From: Caprimulgus europaeus
Lineage: Eukaryota; Chordata; Aves; Caprimulgiformes; Caprimulgidae
Direction of reading: 5' to 3'
Assembly: GCA_907165065.1 (NCBI GenBank)
Contig: OU015524.1
Span: 25,404,295 to 25,468,294, forward strand
Length of the DNA: 64,000 bases
The translations under genes were made by a program, and so were the position numbers. Below the pieces are notes generated by a model. It worked only from the letters and a program-made list of their open reading frames with translations, made no database searches and was not told the origin of the DNA. How positions within the stretch are numbered: the first letter of the stretch is position 1; each line of letters opens with the position of its first letter. Positions 25,601 through 40,300 of the stretch are shown one piece after another.

Positions 25601-28070
25601 TAGATTTAATTGCAACAAAGGACAGCTCTGAAATTAGGCTCAATACTTTATATTTTCAAGGCATTAGAAATGTAGTTTATCCATATATGACATTTTTCAT
25701 TATGACATTTATAGACAAAAATGTTATCCATCTACTCCATCACATTAGCAATTTGCAATAAAATATCCCATAGGAATGTTGGATTATCCCAAAACCAAAA
25801 GGTTTTAAAATCTAGAATTATTATATTAAGATATAAGATTAAATGCTTATCTAGAACATGAAAAGGATTCAGCCCTGTCAAGACAACATAGGGAAATTAT
25901 CTTGAAATCAGGAAAATGCCTTTAGAGTATTGTATTGCACTTTATTGCCATAAAATAGAAGGTTGTCTGGGAGTCTTGATGTTGCATTTCCAACCCACAC
26001 ATTAAGGGTGGGAGAAACATTCCCAGTTTCCTAAGGAGAGATGATTTTTGTGGTTGATCCATCTGTTGTCACCCTATCCCATAGCTTTCAGTCCTATTGG
26101 CCATACTCAGCTGCATTTAAATCACGTAGAAGTCTCAAATGTGACCCTAAGAGGGTTTTTTACTGAAAAATTGATAGCTCCATGGAGGGCAGACTCCCCA
26201 GCTTAATGATCCCATGAGGAAAAAGTAGGCAGAATACAGGCATTTTATGTAACCTGGCCAGTCTGTGGATGGCTGCACAGTAACTGCGGTGTGTGCTGTC
26301 TATGCCCAGTGGGCATTTCAGGAGAACATGCAGAAGAGCTATTATTATGGGGTGGGAAGCAGAGTTTAGGAGACAAAGAACTCAAATCTGTAGGAATCCA
26401 GCATTCATTGTCTCTGCTGCTCATAGAACAGCTTGAGAGGATTTATCTACTTCATTTATTTGAGGAATAATTCTTGGCTTGTACAATAAATTACTTCAGG
26501 ATAAATGTATGAGAATATTAATAATGAAAGCATCTCGCTCTTCTGTGCTGCAGCCCATCAAAAGATCAAAATCTTAATCAGTACCTGTCGTCTGTGAAGC
26601 TGGTAGCAGAGCTCATTTCATTCCAGAGACACAGAAGTGACACAAAGCCACTGTGCCTGACTTGCCTGTGGTCACCCAGGAAAACCATCAGTTTCAGTAA
26701 AAACAAGGCTCCCCATTTGTAACAGCAGCACGCGGATAACTGGCATTCCAGCTGCCCTTATTCAAGGGAAAGGAAGGACGTACTCAAAACTGGAGCTAGA
26801 TGGCCATATTCTGGTTCTAGTCTACTGAAATAATTGGTACCCAGAAGCAGCAAATATGTTGCTTGTTAAACCATGTAGGTGATTCTGTTACTCTTGTAGA
26901 AGTTACATTTACAGAAGTCCCCTGAAATCATCTTGTTTCCTGAAGCTTTTCAAGTACCATACTTAAACTGATTTTTATAGATTATGTCTTTTTATTACAG
27001 TCACTGTGATACAGGGCTAGTTACCAAAATAAGACTACACTACCTATTCAAAGGGAAGTCAGAGATGAGGCACCTATGGACTTGAATAGAGCTGAGACTT
27101 CGTGTTTATAGCTTACTACAGCATTAAGTTCTGATTTTACAAATTCAGCTGTTAAGATATTAAAAGTTAAGGAAATTTCTTTCATCAGCTGGAGAGGAAC
27201 CTGTCCATGTGGTTTGTAAAAATATTAATAGCCCTGAAATGGTTTCTGAGCTAACAGGATGCTATCAGGGCAATGAGTTAGGAGCAGCTAGGGCTGAGCT
27301 CTGTTCGCCCCAAGGCTCTTACCTGCCTCTCCCTTGCTTGTAACACTTGTCCTCACACATCGTGGCATTTTTGCCATGTTTGGGTTTCTTCAGTGGTCAG
27401 CTTCAGCATCAGCCTTTAGCTTGGCTCTCCACAGGCAGGTTGCAAAGTCATTCTGTACAGCAGGTCGGGATCAAGGAGAGGCCATGAAACTGGCAGTGAG
27501 CCCAGAGCAGGGCTGTGCTATGCTTTCTTTTTGAAGAAGAGGAGATGCAACACAACGCTCTGCTGGGTAGGGGTATCTGGCACAGCAGGAGCCAAGCTCA
27601 CACAAGGTAGGTTGAAATCACATCTCTTTCTAGAAAGGGGAAGAGAAGACAAAGGGAAGTGAGGTTGTTTTGAGTGGGGTATAAAGAGACTGCAGATCAG
27701 TTTTCTTTGCCCTAGGCCATCCATTTCAGGATTTTGCCCTCATTTGCAGGGTTGCAAGACCTGATACTGTGTATTAATACATCAAATCATTGTAGAGGAT
27801 CCACTCTGATACTGTGTAGGAATTGTAGCCAGTAGTGTCTGTTTTTATGATTATATTGGCCTCAGTGCTATTCATTCTGCATTGATACCACTGTTAGGAA
27901 GAAAGGAATTGTACACATTTTAAATTTAACCTGTGCTGGTTTTCCTAGCTGTGTACTCAGAACGCATCCTTTCACCACCAGTTTGTTTTGGGCACTGTTA
28001 GTGAAAAAAGAGACAGAAAGAAATTTAAAAGTTTTTCTCTTTCCTGATGGAAACAGCCTTAGGTGTCCTA

Positions 28071-28143
28071 TGATTTGAGCAAGGTCTTGGACCACATGAT
28101 CTCCAAAAATCCCTTCTAACCAAAATTAGTCTGTGATTCTATG
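28071..28143 (+). mobile_element. CR1 LINE 3' tail
   Basis: The phrase GATTTGAGCAAGGTCTTGGA, then CCACATGATCTCC, CCCTTCTAACC and the end TCTGTGATTCTATG are the typical last bases of CR1 in + orientation. Only about 75 bp remain and the copy is diverged. Confidence 0.85.
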
Positions 28144-31100
28144 CTTGTCTCCTGGTTAGAAAGCACTGCCACTTCCTACAGACCCGTGTGTGTTACACAC
28201 TTTGTAGCCCCATGCTGATTGTTTTCTGTCTCCAAGATAGAGCTGCAGTTTTGTGGGACTTTAGGGCTTTTGTACCCACAGAGGCTGTCAAGTCCAAAGC
28301 TGCTGCTCAGCCTAGACAGCAGTGCATACGCATATGCATTGTATATGGTGTTGTCTACTGTTCAGAGATGCCTTGTAACATCAAAACTTGTGAGTGGGGG
28401 GGTGAAATGAGGACAGGATGACAATGTTCATAGCAGAAATACCTCACAGGAATAGTTGTCATCTCCATTACTGTCAAATTAATTCTGAATTGTTGCCCAT
28501 CATACACTGTTTAGCTTGAGGGAAGTGAAATGGTGGCTTTGCTTCTGTAGCAGAAATGAGAGTTCAGCCTTCTGAGGAGCCTTGCAGAGTGGCAAAGGAA
28601 ATGTCAAATATCATTTGGTCACAGAGGGGTTTTAAAGTCCTCTGAGGAGCAGTCCTTGCTCTATACACTCTCCACTACATGTATAGAACAGAGAAACAGA
28701 GGGAGCTTTTTATTTAGGAAGTATCAGTTTTCAGACAAAACTGGGGAACATATGGAGTTGAGGCTACATTGTGGACTGAGACATAAGTTTTACAGACCAA
28801 ATCTGCACCTTCAAGCAGCTATATTTCAATTTGAGGGCAGAAATGGTGGGATGAGAGACTGAAATTCAGCATTAGCAGGCTTGATTTCTCGATCAACAAT
28901 TAGCTTGTCATGTGATACTAGGCAAGTCCCAGGTGCTATCACCACTCCTCCTCTAATCCAGCACAGTGAGAATCAGTGCAGCAGACCTTCTAGTCTAAAC
29001 TATGTCAATATTTAAACTCTTAGACAAAACCTAGGCATGTGTTTAAGCACTCTGATAAATGAGATGGCATGACAATGAGTGTTAACTATCTCAATAAATG
29101 AAAGAATGTCTGTTTAGATGCCTAGCTAGAATTAAAATCCCCAAAGATGTTTGTTTCTACTTTTCTAGTGTACATATTATGTCTAGAGAAAGGGAAAGAT
29201 GAGCATACAATGAAAACAAAACAATGGAAACTGATCCCTCTGTGGACCTTTTTCCCTTGATGTCTCTTTGTGAAGTTTCTGGTTCATTTAAGTTTTTTCT
29301 TCCCTCATTTGAAGATCTGTATGAGCTCTTCTTGGATCCTCCAGCTTATCAAACTGAAATTTGGTGGAAACATATTGAAGAAGAAAACAGGGAAGTGCAG
29401 CACAAGTTCTGTCTCTAAAAGCCAGTTGGAAGTCTTGAAAGAGAAGCTAATGGTACTGAATGAGTTTAAGGTGATGGTCTTGTCTAGAAAGCACTAGGAA
29501 TCTCAGTGCTACCAGACCTGTACATTAATAGCAAAAGTACCTTAGATGTATGGAGTGTGAGCTAATGATTAAGCCTTCTGGTCTGTGGTGCTAATGGTGT
29601 ACTGCACGGAGAGAAATGTTTAAGTGTCATATACCTGGGGTGATTACACAAAACTTGGATTATTCTCTGGGATCAAGCAACTGCTATTATGGCTTTGTGA
29701 CATTGATTGATTAATGGTTGTCCTCCATCTTGCAAAGTGACCTTAAAATCACAGTCAAAAATGAACTTAGAAATTATGATGACAGTCTGCACTAATTACT
29801 CTGTGTGCAAGTAGGTACAAGTAGTTTGCTACATATGCATTCTGTGTGCCTGGCTAAAAACAATGCCAGATTCTCAGCAGGAGCTGATGAGAAAACAGCT
29901 AACAGGAGCTCAGGTGCAACCACAGTATAGTCACCTCAAGGACAGAGCAACCCCTGGAACTCCTGGCATGGAGTTTAAAGCCTCTATGGATCTTGCCCTC
30001 TCCCTTGCTTTCTTCCCTGAGCTCATAATGTTGGCTGTGTGGCTCCCCGTGGCCAGAGGGAGAATCACTTTTTCTGTGCTGAGCAACGCCAGGGAATATT
30101 TGATTTGTGGGGTCACTTTCACATAATTCTTGGAGATGGCATTGTAACTTTTGGCTGTTAAATGCCTCAGTCTATTCCATATAAAGCTTTGGAGCATGAC
30201 TAATTAATATAATAATCACCTCTAGCAGAGAACACATTAACTGCCTGAACTCTCAGGACTTAGAAGATCAGAGAGAACAAGTTGGAAGACGCTGAGAAAT
30301 TGAATTAGCAGATTCTCAGGAAGGCAGCCAGTCAGGGCCTTCATGCACTCATGTGTGGTAAGGGATGAGCTCTGTGCCCCAGGGACTTGGGCAAAGCTGC
30401 TGTCTTCTCTGGGATTACACCATGTGGGTACTTCCCTGAGGAGAAGAAGGGAATGAGCTTCAGAGTGCTTCAGAGCCCTGTATTATTCAAATTAATATTC
30501 TGTGAGTCAAATTATCTAATTTACTAAACACGCATTTGACCACAAAAATATTATGTTATTTTTAGCTAACATTACAAAGCTACATCAGGGTTACTTCTTT
30601 TTCTCTTTGCATCTATTTTCTACAAAATTCCCCTATTTTTCTGATTTAAATCATCAGTAACCTGTGTGGCTGCTCTTGAATTTTGATCCTGAGAACCTGT
30701 TATATCTCTTCATCCTTTTTAATGATGAGATAAGCTTCTAACAGAAAGAAAGACAGAAGTAATCAGGTTCTTTGAAACAAGCTGCAGCCAACAATACAGG
30801 TAAAGTTTTCTTTCTGTTTTCAAGTAGAAAATGAGAGGGCAATTACAAATCAATGTGATCCACAAAATCACATTCCAATTCAGATTTTTATTGCAGATTT
30901 CCAGGCTTCAGGCTAAACTTGAGATGACGCTGAAATCACCGAAACAAAACAAACAAAAGTCTCAGATTCTGAGCTTCAGCCCCTCCAAAACTAAATGAGG
31001 TATTGTAGAAATCACATTTCACATTCAGGGAGAGAAAATCTCAATGGCTTGAAGTATTTGTTTGTTGCATACCACAATAATTGTTATCATTATCTTAATT

Positions 31101-31260
31101 TTGCAGACCTGGGGACTGTGGACTGCCTGAGGTGTCAGCAGCCACTACTCTGCACTATTTCTTTTATACTGTAGCCACTAACGATTTATCGTCCCGCTGT
31201 GTAACATTGCTGCAACATTTTGTCCCATTCTCAGTTTCCAAAGGATGATAGCAATCTGGA

Positions 31261-31281
31261 ATAAAACAAAACAAAACAAAG
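31261..31281. repeat. (AAAAC)n short tandem repeat
   Basis: Three to four copies of the pentamer AAAAC in intergenic DNA. Confidence 0.85.
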
Positions 31282-31536
31282 TAACTCCCCCCAAAACCAA
31301 CACCATGACCCAAGGCTGCACAGATGGTTCTGTAACAGCTGATAGGTAGCTGTGGTTGTGGATGAGTATTTTGGAGGTGACAAAGAAGAATTACTACCAG
31401 CATTTAAAGGGACTCTGCCAGGCCACAAAATAATCCTGATGGAAGAAATGCTTCAGAAACCTTTCCAGAGCCATGATTTTGTAAATGGAAATAAATTCCC
31501 CAAAAGACAGGGACATACATCTCTCATCCCCTGCCT

Positions 31537-31575
31537 TTTTTGTTTGTTTGTTTATTTTGTTTTTTGTTGTTTAAG
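31537..31575. repeat. T/G-rich (TTTG)n tract
   Basis: TTTTTTGTTTGTTTGTTT followed by more T-rich sequence. A low-complexity repeat. Confidence 0.8.
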
Positions 31576-33215
31576 ACAATTTAAAACTGTGCTGTGAAGT
31601 AGTTTTCAGAAAATGTGACCCTGGAAATAGAAATCTCTTTAAGTGTCTTGCACAAGCTATTCTCTGTGTGCTGCTGTGAATAATTACAGAATCACCTTCT
31701 GCTGTAATGTGGGTCATGTTGTGTCTTGTAGGAAAGAGCTCGAGTTGTAATAACCACAGTTCCTATCAAGTTGACTTTTGATAGACCACCAGTCATATAT
31801 ATCCCTGCAAAGTGCAGAAGAGGCTTACTGTGGAGGCTGTCAGACACAGCAGGTAGATCTTCAGGGTCCTTTAAGAAAAGCCTTGATAGGCACCATGAGG
31901 CCAAATCCATCAGCTAGTGACTCTGTTCATACCCAGGAGGGCTCCTGGGTCCAGACCCAGTCAGTCTAGGACTGCAAGACATAAGCATGCCCAGCAGCTG
32001 AGAAGAGTGCCCGAGGCATCATGACATGTGTGGCAGAGGCTCAGGAGCCTGTGGCTGCCCAGAGTCCTCCAGGAAGAGTGTGACAGATCTGAGCCTGCAG
32101 ATTGCACCCCTTGGCTATGCTACCACCTATGAAAGCTCAGCCACCCAACCCTCCCACTTACTGCTGCACTGCCTGGTGACAGCAGCAGGAGGCAGGGTAG
32201 GTACCACCTGGGTATGCTAACCAGCCAGACTACCCCCAATTACTGGATGTATGATTAGATGTTGTCATGAAAGATGAGCAGGGTTTCAGTCCTGGATATG
32301 TGTGAAAAAAATGAAGTTGGTATAACTTCAACATGAGAACCCAGGGCCTGATTAGCAGCAGTCAGGGAGACATTCTCTTGGACCTTGACAGCCAAGACTA
32401 TGGCCTTCCCCATAACCCAAGCAGCAGGTTGACAAGGTGACTGTCAGATTCAAAGGACAGGAGGTTGGTGAACACAAAGGTGTTCTTGAAGAATGAAAGA
32501 GGTACTGTTGTTCTGCCAGCAGAGTTTTTAAAGGCAACTGGGTCTTTCAGCAACCTGGAGGCTACCACCAACCAGTAGATATCTAGTCAACCAGCATCTT
32601 TTACACAGAAGATGTTTCAGCAGCTTGGAGGCTTTCATGATGGGCTTTGGGGTCTTTCAGGTAGGCAAGTAATTCCACCAACTTTCATCTGTCCTGGGAG
32701 GAGATGGAGAAACTTCTCCCCAGAAACAATCTCTGAACCCCAAGACAACCTTAAGGCTTTTGCCAAGCAATGGGCTCAGGAGTGGGAGCAGAGCCCTAGA
32801 AAGCTACTTGTGATGTTTCCCAGTCATCCCTGGCAGTGCAATATCACAACCAGATTCTGAGATAATGCTTTCAAACATTAAGCCATGAATAACAAGAACT
32901 GAAGTTGGTTTAGGATGCTGTCTTAGGAGCTGGTCCTAAGTCCAAACTTGACACAGTCATTCCTGATACATTTAGCCTGTTCAGACAGTTCTTCTCTTTT
33001 TATAGGCACCCTTGCTCTGTTTGAGGGGCCACTCCATGCACAGACAATTGAAGCATAGCCATCTGCCAACTGTATTGAATGTATGTCCCTATGAGCTGTT
33101 TTAATTAAGCACTCTGAGCAGCCTCTAATTTCTGATGGTGTAGTCCAGCCTTTCCAGGGAAGCCTGACAATAGATATTTTTATTTGGCTATAAAACTACT
33201 CTGTTCTGCAGTGGC

Positions 33216-33240
33216 TTTTTTTTTTTTTTTTTTTTTTTTT
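33216..33240. repeat. T25 homopolymer followed by C5
   Basis: A run of 25 T and then CCCCC. This is the longest homopolymer of the window. A poly(A) tail of an inserted - strand retrocopy would look like this, but no coding remnant is visible to its right. Confidence 0.9.
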
Positions 33241-36200
33241 CCCCCTGTGGTCTGTCACAGGGCAGAGGGCAAATAATCCTACAGAACAGGTAATCCCCTG
33301 GAAAGTGATATCAGACCTGAGCAGAAATCTTCCATGCATCTCGGACCAGAGGCAGAAACAGATATTCCTAGGTAGCTTTTGACATTTTCTATTGTTGGAT
33401 TTGCTGAGTGCCAAGATAATTCTCCTCTGAGCATGAGAGGAACAGCTTCATTGAGCTGGAAAACTACGACTTGTTTCTTCTCTTCCACTTGGAAGATTAA
33501 CCTTGAATTTCTGATGCCTGCCATCAGCAGCTAAGTCTCACTTTGGCAAGTTGTGGTGGGTAGCATGAGTCATAGTGCTATGATGACCCCCATCTTGAGC
33601 TTGCTTAATGCCTATGGCTATAGAGAAACTGCAAAAGTTCTCACATCTACGATCATAGGTGTCCTTAGCTCGCTCACCAAAGGATGACAGCATTCCAAAC
33701 CCAGTTTCCCAGTCCTAGCCTCACACCTCTTCTCTGCAGTGAGTTTAACGTATGTCTAGGCAACACACCAGTGTGGGCTCTGAGAGGATAAATCAGACTG
33801 TTTCTACAGGATGGCATTCAGGATCACAGGGGAAGTACAGAAAAGTCAACTAGACTGTGAGTATTGGAGAATCCCACATTAAAGAGCTGTGCTGGCTTTA
33901 AGGAACAGCCTGACTGGCTCCCACGGAAGGCAAACAAATTTTTGGTTGCACAAGAAATATATATACTTTTGTTTTGAAGTGTTCCTTCTCAAGATATATT
34001 TCTATATGAAAAAAATCTGAAGAATAGGACAAGATTTCATAACCATATTGGTTGTATCAGTGCTGCAATAGCTGGCTTCCTCTTTTCTTCAATTAACTTG
34101 AATGTATTATGTCTGTTCCATAATGAGTTCCACTCAGAACTTGGCGCTCCCTAGGCAAGAGGTCATATTAATGTCATTAAGTCTCTTCCTGGAAGCCACC
34201 TACAGTAAGAAGGCTTAAAAATTGTGAGGAAAAAGGTCAGATGGCCACCTTGCTCTTTAAAGACTTATGTCTAACCAATATATTTGTTGATTGTTTCAAA
34301 TTAGGACAGCTGAAAATATTTAAATGTACTTGAGCATGAAAGCAAAATTTGTTAAAAACTCATCTGTCAGGTGCCAAATGTTCTACAGGCATCTAAAATA
34401 GATGGGCCCTCCCTATGCGAAGGATAAGCTGAGGCAGTGAGTCCTTTAAAGAGTTATATTCAGACACAGTATTCCCTTCTGTTATTTCCACTGATGAGAG
34501 TGGGCCACCTCTAGATGCCTCACTGCCCACCTCTTGCTTGCCCATTAAGTTTAATCCAGAAAGAAACATGCTCTCATCTGGTCTAACTTCCTAACTAGAA
34601 GATTTCACCCTGCTATTATGGATAGAACTTAATAATTGATATATGGTTAAAGTGTATCTTTCAAAAAGAAACATTGTCCTGATTTGTAAACATAAAAAAA
34701 ATCAGAGAATCTCCACTCTTAGTTGTCTGCTTCTAAGGTTACTTGCTCTCTCAGCTAAAAGTCTGTGCCTTTTCCTCTAATTTGTCTGACTTCATCTTCC
34801 AAACAACAGTTCATGTTATGCCTTTCTCCGTTAGTCTAAAGAGCTCATAAGTTCCAGGCGTTTTCTCCACATGAAAACACTTATTCACAATAATCACCTT
34901 ACTGTACTGTAAGTAGGACCAGATTTTAGTTTGGTTTCAGAATAATACAGGATAGATTAAAAAACCATGTCATTCAGTAAGCACTGGAACTAATGGAGTT
35001 TGTTTTCCTGCAGATTTGTATCTCATAGTTAGATTCTCTGCTGTCTCAAGAGCACACATTAGTCAAATGTTTTTCCAGCAGTGAACCCATCATTGTCATC
35101 ATCCACGTGGATTCTCTTGTCTAATAATATAGTTGAGCACTTTAGGGTATTTCTTCCCTCTCTGCTGAGTTATTTTCTTGAAACTTGTAGGAGGGGAAGG
35201 GGTATAGACACTGATGGAAATATACAGGTGGTATGTTCAGTTAAGTTCCATTTCCATAAGGAAGGAACCAGACAAAAAATCAGTTCTGTGGAAAGTAAAC
35301 ACTGGCTTTTAAACCTTTGCAGTGGAAAATGCTACTCCAGATGGTTGCATTTCAACTGTCTTGGTTTTAAAAACTTTTTGTTGTATTGCCATTGGGAAAC
35401 CCACACACCAGGATCCCCACTAAGTCAATGGGTGTTACAGTTGCTCCAAAATTCAGATGTTTCCTGTTGAAAATCAAGCAGCCAGTTTCATGTAATTTGA
35501 GCTTAGGGACACCAGGGAATTCTGTACCATATAGTAGCAGAATATTTGTCTTCTGCCAAAAAATTCTGTCTCTCCATCCTCTGCTCCAACCACATGGCCT
35601 TTTTTCCCTAACAGTCAACTACATCAGATATAACTGATAATTTTGGCACAGGAATTTATTTAACTCCTCAAAGCAAAGGACTGTTATGAGGTTTCTTCAG
35701 GTTTCTACATAGGGCTACAGTATGTCATGTACTTGTACTGACAAGAGTCCCAACAGGTGCCACCTCTTAAAACACTCCTACAACTGATTATAGATCTTCC
35801 TTCACGGAAAATACTGTCTCTAACCCCTCTCTCTAACGCACTTGTAACCTTTAACATTACAAAATCTGAATGTGTATTGTGGGCAGTGCCCAAAGGAGAC
35901 TAGGCATTGCAGTTGGACATCAGTATGGTATATAAACTGATTCCTTCAGCATCTGCTACAAAAAAATAACTGAATCGGGTATTCTACTTGTAATAGATAA
36001 CTCAAGTTTTCTCTTCGCCATTTGCTACTAAATAAGCAAAATGTGGGACTGATGAGGACTAAACTCTGCCTTTGTCTAAACAGAACAGGAGTAGGGGTGG
36101 CGCTGTCTCTGCTGGCAGTCGGTTTAAAAAACTTGGTGAGTGAGTGCATGCTTCAACCAAAGGAAGTGTGGTGTGAATGAAGCTGAAGAGGGCTTGGCTG

Positions 36201-37333
36201 CCCTCCCAAGCCTAAAAGCTGAGTTATCAAGAATTTGCAGAAGCTGTTGTGTCATTAAAAAGTGCCCCAAAGTATACTGAAGTCTTCCATTTAAAGGCTC
36301 TGCTTCCTGTCTTCCCAGGCACAGTGGCTTGTAAGGCAGAGGATACTTGGCAGCAACTGCACGTTATCTTACTGCCTTACTACCTTCCGGGTGTGCAGTG
36401 AGGTGCTGGCTGCAGAGTAAGCCTGAACTGCACGGCACTTTGCAGGCGCCATGACCTGGGAGAGAACGTGGAAGAGATTTTGCATTCATTATCAGTGATT
36501 TCACTTTAATGTTTAATGTGATTTCTGTGTATTTTTCTCCTTACAGGAGAAACAAGGCAGAGGAAAATCTTATTATTCTTATGGATAGCATGAGTCTATA
36601 GACATGGGAGGTTAGAGAAATAATGACTGGTCTGGTAATGAAAATCTCTGTGCCAAGAATAGTGCATGTAGCTCTGGTGATGGCTGTACTCAAAAACATT
36701 TCTCTCAATATATCTGAAGGGACTGTAAGTACAAATCAGTTCACAGAAAAACATTTAAGACTGACTGTTCCGCAATAAGAAACTCTAAAATTGTTGCTTT
36801 TTTAAAAATTAGGCAGCTCAAGTCAGCAAACTATTTACTTATTGTGTCACTTAAAGTATTTTTTGTCAAATATTTTGAGAGGTACTACCTATACACTTGA
36901 ATCTGGAAGGTAAGTATACTACTTCCCTTTCAAAAGAGGAGAAGTGGAGGCATAGACCCTGAACTTGTCTGCTTTCCTAGGAATGAGTTAGTAAGCCAGC
37001 CCAGAACAGAAATCACAGATTGCCACACCAGAGTTCTTGCTTGGAGACAATTCCAATTCTTAAGATTTTGATGAATTCAGGATTAAAAGTTACTCAGGAA
37101 TGTCACTTTTGAAGTTCTATGCACCCCAAAAAATCGGTCTCTTACTCAGTTTAAATAGTGGTCTTAAGGACCAATTCAAGCACTTTCTTTTCTTAAGATA
37201 AATGAATACTATTTTGAAAAGTAGCATATATATGATGACATGTATAACAGATAGGGCTGTTAGTTTCATTTCAAGAAACAAAGCTAAGTAATTCTATACT
37301 TTCAAAATGTCCAGCCATATATTGTATTTAAAC

Positions 37334-37371
37334 ATTCCTTTACAGAATTCCTTTACAGAATTCTTTACAGA
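37334..37371. repeat. tandem 13-bp repeat, about 3 copies
   Basis: The unit ATTCCTTTACAGA occurs twice perfectly (37334-37346 and 37347-37359) and a third time with one base missing (37360-37371). A small local tandem duplication. Confidence 0.92.
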
Positions 37372-40300
37372 ATATAAGGAATGGATGAAGCAAATCTGGA
37401 GTTAGTAGAATTCACATCTCCCCTCTCTGAAAGCAAAAATATGTCTTTTCTACTCTCCTCAGTCTCCTCCTCATTAATTTCCCTGCTTTTTGGTTTTCTC
37501 AGTGTGTCATGTGAAAACTTAACCTGCTAAGTTTATGTCATGTGGGTTTATGTTTTCCCCTCTTGAAGTTTGCCTGCTGCATGCATTGCTTTTAGAGTCA
37601 AACATAACAAAAAATGGAGAGTAGCATGGTCTTAAGCACTATAATTAATGCTTCTAAATTTTGTTCCTTTGCTGTCCCATTCACAGCTGTGTTGTGCAGA
37701 ATTTCTTCAATGGACACGTTCTTTTTTCCCCTCCCGAACCAGCAGAGGAAAAATATGAGGAAATTTTACACTTTGATACTTTTTAGACAGTGCTTCTGTC
37801 TAATATCCCAGCATTTTATATGTTTTTGTTGATCCTGTATATGAATTTTGACATTAAAGGTCAGCAACTAGAAAATTAGAAAAAAAAAAATTGTTATCTG
37901 TGTACAATAATCCTGGGTAAAAATGTAAAATTTCTGTGCATGGACCAGAATGTGAGAAAAAAAATTCCAACACTGTGCATAAAGACATCTAAGGACAAAT
38001 GCAATTTAATATTAAAAAACCTGAACCACTTATATGGTGAAAATGAACTAAAATAAAACACTCACGTCTCAGTCACTCCAATATTTATAATTCCTCTTGT
38101 CGTTGAAAAGCATTCTTAAAAGATCTCTTATCTTGCTAATGTTAGATATTTGATTCCTCCTTTTTTGCTGGAAGACTCTGGTACATTTCTGAGATCCTGG
38201 AACATGATGTTTCATGTCTTTCACCTCTTTGAAGAGAAAAGATAAGTTTTTTTTCAGGTATTTTTCTAATTATTTTTATAAAGTGCATTTATTTTTCATT
38301 ATTCATCCTCTTTCTGTGTTTATTTTCAGTACTTTTCCTATTGAGCTTCTTTTCTGTTTCTGAACCTGTACTTCCATGCATTTTTCCCTGATTGGCTAAC
38401 AAAAAAGTTGCTAGAAACATAATTTCATTTGCTACAGTACTTTACAATACTTTTTTGCTATTATTCCGTATAACTATACTGGGTTGGACTCCAACAGCAA
38501 AGTGTTAGCCATTTATGTTTACTTATTTCCATGTGCAAAAAAGAAAATACCCAAGAGAAATATAAAATTACCTACCATATTATTTATCTTCAGCATTTAA
38601 TATTTTGTCAGATAACAAGGCCATGGAATAAGGGAAAAGGTACTCCTTACAGCATAAATGACAGATGTCACAAAAACTGACAAACTTTGGTGAACTACAG
38701 AATAATTTGTCTGTGTGTGTGTGAAATTTTGGGAAATGATTAGTGAAAATTGATGTTAAAAAAAAAAAACAGAATAAAAACCTAGAAACAGTATTATAAA
38801 TAGATTATTGAAAACTATTTGGTAGCTTATAAGACCTGAAGACAGCTCATGTATTTTCAAGACTAGAAATCTAAGAGTTGATCTTGATCAGAGTTGAAAA
38901 TACAATGCCTGACAAAAGGGGCCCCCATTTCAAACTTGATATATATTTTGGAATCATTAGATTCTGGGTTCTTTTATATGGCTGGTGTGAAAATCAGAAA
39001 GAAAAAAAATGGAGTGCCTACTGAAAATTTTAACGACCACTTTTAGAAATACATTTTTCTCAAAATTACCCAGGTCTTAAAAATACATATAATCAGAAGT
39101 AAAATGACTGTGCAACTGGTTTTTGGAACATGACATTTTGACATTTATCTGATTCAAACCAACATTTCTAAAGAATCTTTCAAGATAGTCCTCAGACAAA
39201 ACACGGTATTGAAAACCTACTCTGTTTCTTTTGAAATATAAATAGAAAGGCTCCCATTGATAACAGTGGGAATACATTATGACCTTTTGGCTAATTTGAA
39301 AGTACAGAAGTTTGAAGCAGAGGTATTTGAAACCAGAAATGAAGCTTACAGCCTGAATAATATGTCCCGTCCTTTTTGGCATTTTTATTGCGTAATGCCA
39401 TAATGTACTTACTGTGCTAATGGTGTATGTGAGGATTTTCTTTTAAGGTAATTAAAATCAGTGATAAAAATGAACCATTTAAAACACCTTGTTACTCATT
39501 AACAAAACTAAAATGTCTTCACACTGTATAACTCATTTGCCCATTTTTTCCTGTAATGAATAGGCATTACCTACAGATAGAAAGCTAAAGGATTTTTATA
39601 ATGGATAACAGGAGCTTTTGTGCCTCCTGATGATAAAAGTAAAGGCTTAGATTTTTTAATATAAGAATATTTCATAAATGTTCACTAATAGCATGACACC
39701 TATCCCTGTCAAAACCTTTTCAGAGCCTGAAATAAAGTGGGGAAATGATTAATGAGACCACATAGATATGCAATATGAGAAACTACTCTGTCTTATTGCT
39801 GAATTTCTAGGTCAACAAATACAACTGTTCCTTTTTGCACCCGATTCAGGCACTGAATACAAGCACATTACAATTCTTTGCGGAAGAACTAGATTTTGTT
39901 TCAGTCATAGCCATATCCACATGGAGAGAGACTAAACTGAATCCACAACTGCACTCTGATATCACTCCAGAATTATCCTAAATTATGCTAGAAAATACTT
40001 CTTAAAATTTCTATAATGTTATTTAGTATAATATTGTAGTGCTATTTAGTGTCATTTAAGGTAACCATAATAATTACTGGTTCAACAATTGGATGTGGAC
40101 CCATGCAGTCCTGTTTTCAAATGTACATTTTAAGCCGTTCCATTATTTGGTTTGTTTTCAAAAAGGTGTTTGTGGGAAAGGACAATTTTCTATTATTGAA
40201 AATAGCTTTGAGGTTTTGTTTAAACACTTCTCTGGCACAGCCGCTGACGGGGGTGGCGGGGCAGGTGGGGGTGACAGCCCTAATGCAAATGTGGGGCTCG

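Larger units (their letters stand above)
14451..40239. other. intergenic region LPGAT1-NEK2, no gene recognised
   Basis: About 26 kb without a coding exon I can support. All ORFs here are short (130 codons at most), lack recognisable motifs and have no splice-linked partners. Contents I can name are an inverted CR1 fragment (15149), a CR1 3' tail (28071), a 20-bp palindrome (18394), a tandem 13-mer (37334), a T25 tract (33216) and many A/C- or T/G-rich low-complexity stretches. Distant enhancers may be present but cannot be seen by inspection. Confidence 0.7.

Noticed and set aside
35081-35470. 129-codon + strand ORF
   Set aside because: No motif, no family resemblance and no coding-like composition; overlapping frames on both strands are similarly open.
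39077-39382. 101-codon - strand ORF
   Set aside because: AT-rich chance ORF with no motif and no splice-linked neighbour.
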